From: Butyrivibrio sp. Su6
GTDB lineage: Bacteria > Bacillota > Clostridia > Lachnospirales > Lachnospiraceae
Direction: 5' to 3'
Assembly (NCBI RefSeq): GCF_900108105.1
Contig: NZ_FNUR01000001.1
Coordinates: 248,001-312,000 of the forward strand
DNA length: 64,000 nt
Part shown: piece by piece, positions 60,224-64,000 of the stretch
Layout: each line of letters opens with the position of its first letter
Numbering within the stretch: the stretch's first letter is position 1
The notes under the pieces: model-generated
Databases searched by the model: none
What the model saw: the letters and a program-made list of their open reading frames with translations, nothing else
Told to the model about the DNA's origin: nothing
Made by a program: the position numbers and the translations under genes

Positions 60224-62602
60224 ATGGGATATATAAGAATTCCAAAGGTATATGAAAAATTAAAAAAGGCGGAAGAATTCTATTCACCTGTTATTATGAC
60301 TGCAGCAAGTGGTTGGGGAAAAAGCGCTGCAATCGAATATTATTACAGAAGAAAAAAACCTCTTATCTTATATTGTAAAAATGGAAGATTAAATGAAGCG
60401 CCGGCTCCCGGGGCTTTTAGAAGCAGTATCATTATTATAGAGGATATGCAATGGCTTTATGATGAAGAGTCTATTGCCTATGTTCGAAGCATATTGAAAC
60501 TTTCAGGAATTCAGGTTGTTATGCTGACAAGGGGAGGAATACCAAAATTTTTGGCAGCTGAAAGCATGGATCTTGGTTTTGTACGAATACAGGAAAAAGA
60601 TTTTGCTTTTGGCGAAAAAGAAGTGGCTCAATTCTTCGAAGATATGGGATTAGAAATTGATCCTGCTGATGCGGAACTGGTTGCTAAGGCCTCATATGGA
60701 TATGTCCGTGCAATTCATTCATATGCTATGAGAATGGAGAATGGCAATAGATATTCTGACGAGATGAAGATTGCTGTATGGCTTGATATGTATCTTTTAT
60801 GGGATAGCATGATGACTGATCAGCAAGATGAAGACTTTTTAAATATAGCTTTGAGCGTATGCCAATATGATGAGTTTACGCTTGAAATGGCACAGCTTCT
60901 TTCCGGGGATCAAAATGCAGCAAAAACCATAGAATTTTACAGGCAGAATACACAACAGCTTGAAATTGGAAAAAATGGTTATTATTCACTTAGGCCTGAA
61001 ATGAAAGGTTTTTATCGCTGGAAACAGAATCTGACCTGGCCAAAAGAAAAAAAGTATGAAAACTTCAGCAAGGCGGCCTGCTACTATGAAATGCAGGGAG
61101 ATATAGCCAATGCTCTGAAATTCTATAAGAAAGCCGGATCTACAAGACATGTAAAAGAGCTTCTTATAAGAAATGCAAATACACATCCCGGTATTGGGCA
61201 TTATATCGAGACAAAAGAATACTATTTTGAACTTCCGGTTGAAGAATTTAAGGATTCGCCTGTTTTGATAGCAGGAATGAGCATGCTCTACAGTCTTATT
61301 CTTTTACCTGAGAAATCTGAAGAGTGGTACAACAAGCTTCTCGATATCTATCAGGATAAATTTAACAGTAAAGAATTAAGAAAAGAAGCAAAAGCAAGAC
61401 TGGCCTATTTGGACGTTGGGCTTCCTCATAGAGGGACAAAAGGCATTTTGGGCATTATGAAAAATGTATTTACTATGCTTCAAAATGGTGATGTGGTATT
61501 ACCCGAGTTCTGTGCAACCGGAAATATGCCATCCATCATGAATGGGGGACTGGATTTTAGCGAATGGTCCAAAAATGATGTTCAGATAGCCAAATTCATG
61601 GGCAAGCCTGTAGCAACCATTATTGGCGATTTTGGAAAAGGACTGGTTACACTTTGTCTTGCAGAGAGTGGCTTTGAAAAGGGAACAATGTCTGCTTATG
61701 AAGTGCTTACAAGGTGCAATGATGGGTTTGATGCTGCCTCCCATGGCGGTAAGATTGAAATGTGTTTTGTTGCTGTCGGAATACAGGTCAAGCAGCACCT
61801 TATGGAAGGACAGCTGCCATCAGCCAAGCGTATTTTTAATTCTTTTGTAGAAAAAGCAAGGCTTGAAGGTGCAGATCAACTGGCAACGAATATAGAGGCC
61901 TTTGAAACATGGTTATCCCTCTTTTCCGGTAAAGATGGAACATATGAGGATTATATTAATAGCATTCCGGATGCAAGGGTTTCTTTTAGCACATTTGACA
62001 GATACAAACAGATGGTAAAACTAAGATGTCTTATTGCTGAAAACAGGCTGGAAGAGGCATTTGACCTATCGAACTTTTTGACAGGATATTATGTTTCATA
62101 TAACAGAAATATACTGTGGATGGAAAATGAGGTGCTTAAGGCTGTCATTCTCTACAGATTAGGAGATTCTTACTGGAAAAAGATATTGCATGATGCGCTG
62201 AAAAAAGCCTGCGAATATCATTTTGTAAGACTGGTAGCAATCGAGGGGGCTGCGGTTCTACCACTCCTTAAACAGATGAGAGATGATGGAGGGCTAGGGG
62301 ATATTGATGAAGAGTACGCATATTGTGTTTATTATGAGTGCATAAAAGTGGCTTCAAGTTTCCCGGATTATCTAAAGTACATTCCCAAGAACAATATCGA
62401 TCTTACAAATCGAGAATTTCAGGTATTGTCGCTTCTTTGCGCAGGTATGCCTACGAACGACATATGTAAGACATTGGGAATATCTTATGACGGTCTTAAA
62501 AAGCACAATAAAAATGTATATAGAAAGCTCGGTGTTAAAGGCAGAGCAGAAGCAGAAAGAAAAGCTTCTCAGCTTGGGCTTGTACACAGGGGAACAATTT
62601 AG
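60224..62602 (+). CDS. MalT-like LuxR family transcriptional regulator (STAND ATPase)
   Basis: The 792-residue protein resembles MalT-type regulators: an N-terminal ATPase domain with TAASGWGKSAAIEYY (P-loop Lys33) and Walker B SIIIIEDMQWLYD, a long helical TPR-like middle region (about 280-700) and a C-terminal LuxR helix-turn-helix with LTNREFQVLSLLCAGMPTND and ICKTLGISYDGLKKHNKNVY. Such proteins bind a ligand, oligomerise and activate transcription; the ligand is unknown. GGAGGAG lies 7 bases before the ATG at 60224; an upstream TTG was rejected. A small gene follows 11 bases downstream. Confidence 0.88.
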   Translation: MGYIRIPKVYEKLKKAEEFYSPVIMTAASGWGKSAAIEYYYRRKKPLILYCKNGRLNEAPAPGAFRSSIIIIEDMQWLYDEESIAYVRSILKLSGIQVVMLTRGGIPKFLAAESMDLGFVRIQEKDFAFGEKEVAQFFEDMGLEIDPADAELVAKASYGYVRAIHSYAMRMENGNRYSDEMKIAVWLDMYLLWDSMMTDQQDEDFLNIALSVCQYDEFTLEMAQLLSGDQNAAKTIEFYRQNTQQLEIGKNGYYSLRPEMKGFYRWKQNLTWPKEKKYENFSKAACYYEMQGDIANALKFYKKAGSTRHVKELLIRNANTHPGIGHYIETKEYYFELPVEEFKDSPVLIAGMSMLYSLILLPEKSEEWYNKLLDIYQDKFNSKELRKEAKARLAYLDVGLPHRGTKGILGIMKNVFTMLQNGDVVLPEFCATGNMPSIMNGGLDFSEWSKNDVQIAKFMGKPVATIIGDFGKGLVTLCLAESGFEKGTMSAYEVLTRCNDGFDAASHGGKIEMCFVAVGIQVKQHLMEGQLPSAKRIFNSFVEKARLEGADQLATNIEAFETWLSLFSGKDGTYEDYINSIPDARVSFSTFDRYKQMVKLRCLIAENRLEEAFDLSNFLTGYYVSYNRNILWMENEVLKAVILYRLGDSYWKKILHDALKKACEYHFVRLVAIEGAAVLPLLKQMRDDGGLGDIDEEYAYCVYYECIKVASSFPDYLKYIPKNNIDLTNREFQVLSLLCAGMPTNDICKTLGISYDGLKKHNKNVYRKLGVKGRAEAERKASQLGLVHRGTI

Positions 62603-62613
62603 GAGGAACTCTT

Positions 62614-62880
62614 ATGAGGTGGAAGATAGACGTCGAGATCATACGTGATGGCGGAATATGGCTTAGATTAAAAGATAAGAGAAAAAGAATTAAAAAAGAG
62701 GATATCGAGATATTAAAACTGATGGAAGCTGGAATTGTTGATGACGATGAGCTTTTGTCTCGTGTAGCCAAATTGACGGATAGCGATATCATCAGTTCAG
62801 GGTTTAGGCTTGCCCAATTCGTTGAAGACTATGGCGATTTTATTGCCCAGGCTACAAAATCATCTGTTTTTGGAATGTAA
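62614..62880 (+). CDS. Small protein downstream of the MalT-like regulator
   Basis: The 88-residue protein has no family I can name. It starts with a beta-rich piece (RWKIDVEIIRDGGIWLRLKD), followed by a very basic stretch (KRKRIKKED) and two or three helices. It is soluble, with no signal peptide. It is preceded by AGGAGG and lies 11 bases after the regulator, so it is likely cotranscribed and may act with it. It ends at a bidirectional terminator. Confidence 0.6.
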   Translation: MRWKIDVEIIRDGGIWLRLKDKRKRIKKEDIEILKLMEAGIVDDDELLSRVAKLTDSDIISSGFRLAQFVEDYGDFIAQATKSSVFGM

Positions 62881-62900
62881 AAATAGAAGCGTTCTTAATA

Positions 62901-62931
62901 AAAAAGGCACATCATTGCGATGTGCCTTTTT
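62901..62931. terminator. Bidirectional intrinsic terminator between convergent genes
   Basis: A perfect 13-bp stem (62901-62913 with 62919-62931) with a 5-base loop has an A-run on one side and a T-run on the other. It can stop transcription of the small gene on the + strand and of the dehydratase-family gene on the - strand. Confidence 0.93.
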
Positions 62932-62939
62932 GCTGCTAT

Positions 62940-64000
62940 TTATATAGCCTTTTTCATTTTGTCATCAACCTTTTTTTGAGCTGTTGAGAGCATAAGCTTA
63001 ATTCTGTTAAGCTGGTTTACTTCAGAAGCACCCGGATCATAATCAATAGCAACTATATTGCAGCCGGGATACATATGTCTCATCTGTTTGATAACGCCTT
63101 TTCCTACAACGTGGTTAGGAAGACATCCAAATGGCTGTGTACAAACAATATTTGAAGCGCCACCTTTAATAAGTTCAACCATTTCACCTGTTAAGAACCA
63201 TCCCTCACCGGTCTGATTACCGATATCTACAATAGGTTTTGCATATTCAACAAGCTTATAGATACTTGTTGGTGGTTCAAAGTGTACGCTCTTTTCAAAG
63301 GCCTTTGTTGCTCCGCCTCTGAGTTTTTCAATAGCCCAGATTGCAACGCGCATAAGAGCGGCTGTCTTCTTGGAGGTTCCAAGCTCTTTTGCCTTATATA
63401 TCTGATTGTAGAAGCAGTAGAGCATGAAATCGATAAGATCAGGAACAACAGCTTCAGCACCTTCTGCTTCAAGAAGATCAACAAGGTGGTTATTGGCTGC
63501 TGGTGCAAATTTAACAAGAATTTCACCTACAACGCCAACTCTTGGCTTTACTTCATCTGTTATCTCTATTTTATCGAAGTCTTCAATAATCTCTCGGCAC
63601 ATTTTCTGGAACTTTGCGAAACTCATATGCTTGGATGAAACAAAGTCAATGCATTCCTTTTTCCATTTCTCATGAACGGCTTCTGTAGAACCTTTGACCT
63701 TTTCGTATGGCCTCATTCTATATACACAGCGCATGAAGATATCTCCGAAAACAGCACCATAAGCAGCTCTTTTAAGCATTTCAAAGTTAATGTGGAAGCC
63801 GGGATTTGCTTCAAGCTTTGAAAGGTTAAGTGAAACAACAGGAATCTGTTCCATACCTGCTTTTTTAAGAGCACGTCTTATAAATCCTACATAATTTGTT
63901 GCTCTGCAACCGCCACCTGTCTGTGACATGATAACAGCAGTTCTATTGAGGTCATATTTTCCTGAATGGAGCTCATCCATAATCTGGCCAACAACCCAAA
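62940..64000 (-). CDS. 2-hydroxyacyl-CoA dehydratase/activase family protein, C-terminal part
   Basis: On the minus strand the frame is open to the window edge, so the gene is partial at its 5' end; an internal ATG lies at 63980 but the upstream codons (WVVGQI) continue the same protein. The 353 visible residues have MSQTGGGCRATNYVGFIRRA, PRVGVVGEILVKFAPAANNH and TGEMVELIKGGASNIVCTQP with FGCLPNHVVGKGV. These are typical of the C-terminal part of large (over 1,000 residues) proteins that join a BcrAD/BadFG-type activase to a 2-hydroxyglutaryl-CoA dehydratase-like domain, with iron-sulfur cysteines. The substrate is not known. Confidence 0.85.
   Translation of the reverse strand, partial: WVVGQIMDELHSGKYDLNRTAVIMSQTGGGCRATNYVGFIRRALKKAGMEQIPVVSLNLSKLEANPGFHINFEMLKRAAYGAVFGDIFMRCVYRMRPYEKVKGSTEAVHEKWKKECIDFVSSKHMSFAKFQKMCREIIEDFDKIEITDEVKPRVGVVGEILVKFAPAANNHLVDLLEAEGAEAVVPDLIDFMLYCFYNQIYKAKELGTSKKTAALMRVAIWAIEKLRGGATKAFEKSVHFEPPTSIYKLVEYAKPIVDIGNQTGEGWFLTGEMVELIKGGASNIVCTQPFGCLPNHVVGKGVIKQMRHMYPGCNIVAIDYDPGASEVNQLNRIKLMLSTAQKKVDDKMKKAI

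Noticed and set aside
1-64000. CRISPR arrays, tRNAs, rRNAs, transposases or prophage genes
   Set aside because: No regularly spaced repeats, cloverleaf sequences or recognisable transposase or phage motifs were seen by eye; a dedicated scan would be needed to exclude small ones.

Overview
The window is an AT-rich, densely packed stretch of about 64 kb from a motile, anaerobic, low-GC Gram-positive bacterium. The gene order follows the Bacillus-type fla/che locus through to rpsB-tsf. The hydrogenase, MinCDE, MecA and dehydratase genes point to the class Clostridia, and I would guess Lachnospiraceae (Butyrivibrio-like). That placement is inference, because no rRNA is present. Every gene is on the + strand except the last, partial one.

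Region 1 (1-32519) is the flagellar and chemotaxis locus. It runs from the end of fliF through fliG, H, I, J, a MotE/YlxF-like gene, fliK, flgD, a small flagellar-operon gene and a giant flgE. An unrelated cardiolipin synthase gene, insulated by terminators, interrupts it. It resumes with flbD (swrD-like), motA, motB, fliL, fliM, fliY, fliO, P, Q, R, flhB, flhA, flhF, flhG, a PilZ protein, cheB, cheA, cheW, cheC, cheD, a small membrane protein and the sigma-28 gene fliA. cheY, cheR and receptors are not here. A strong terminator followed by a sigma-28-like promoter splits the first part before fliK.

Region 2 (32532-38493) holds fapA, a small unknown gene, a DUF6115-type coiled-coil membrane protein in the position of Bacillus swrB, an anchored Ser/Glu-rich protein with an MltG-like C-terminus, then rpsB and tsf with a structured leader and strong terminators.

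Region 3 (38500-43400) contains minC, minD, minE, a CtpE-like P-type ATPase and an OhrR-type MarR regulator.

Region 4 (43428-53872) is an energy-converting hydrogenase operon. A CsoR/RcnR-family metal sensor, preceded by a long hairpin with a T-tract, is followed by echA-F and the maturation genes hypF, hypC, hypD and hypE with almost no spacing. Together they encode a membrane [NiFe] hydrogenase likely to couple ferredoxin oxidation to ion pumping, plus most of its CN/CO ligand assembly pathway. hypA, hypB and a maturation protease are absent here, and the large subunit ends just after its last cysteine pair.

Region 5 (53926-64000) has mecA, an rRNA pseudouridine synthase, ligA, metA (acetyl-CoA type by its Glu111), a polysaccharide deacetylase, a small coiled-coil protein, a MalT-like LuxR regulator with a 24-bp palindrome upstream, a small partner gene and, convergently, the C-terminal part of a 2-hydroxyacyl-CoA dehydratase/activase-family protein that runs off the end. 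No tRNA, rRNA, CRISPR array, transposase or prophage gene was seen.
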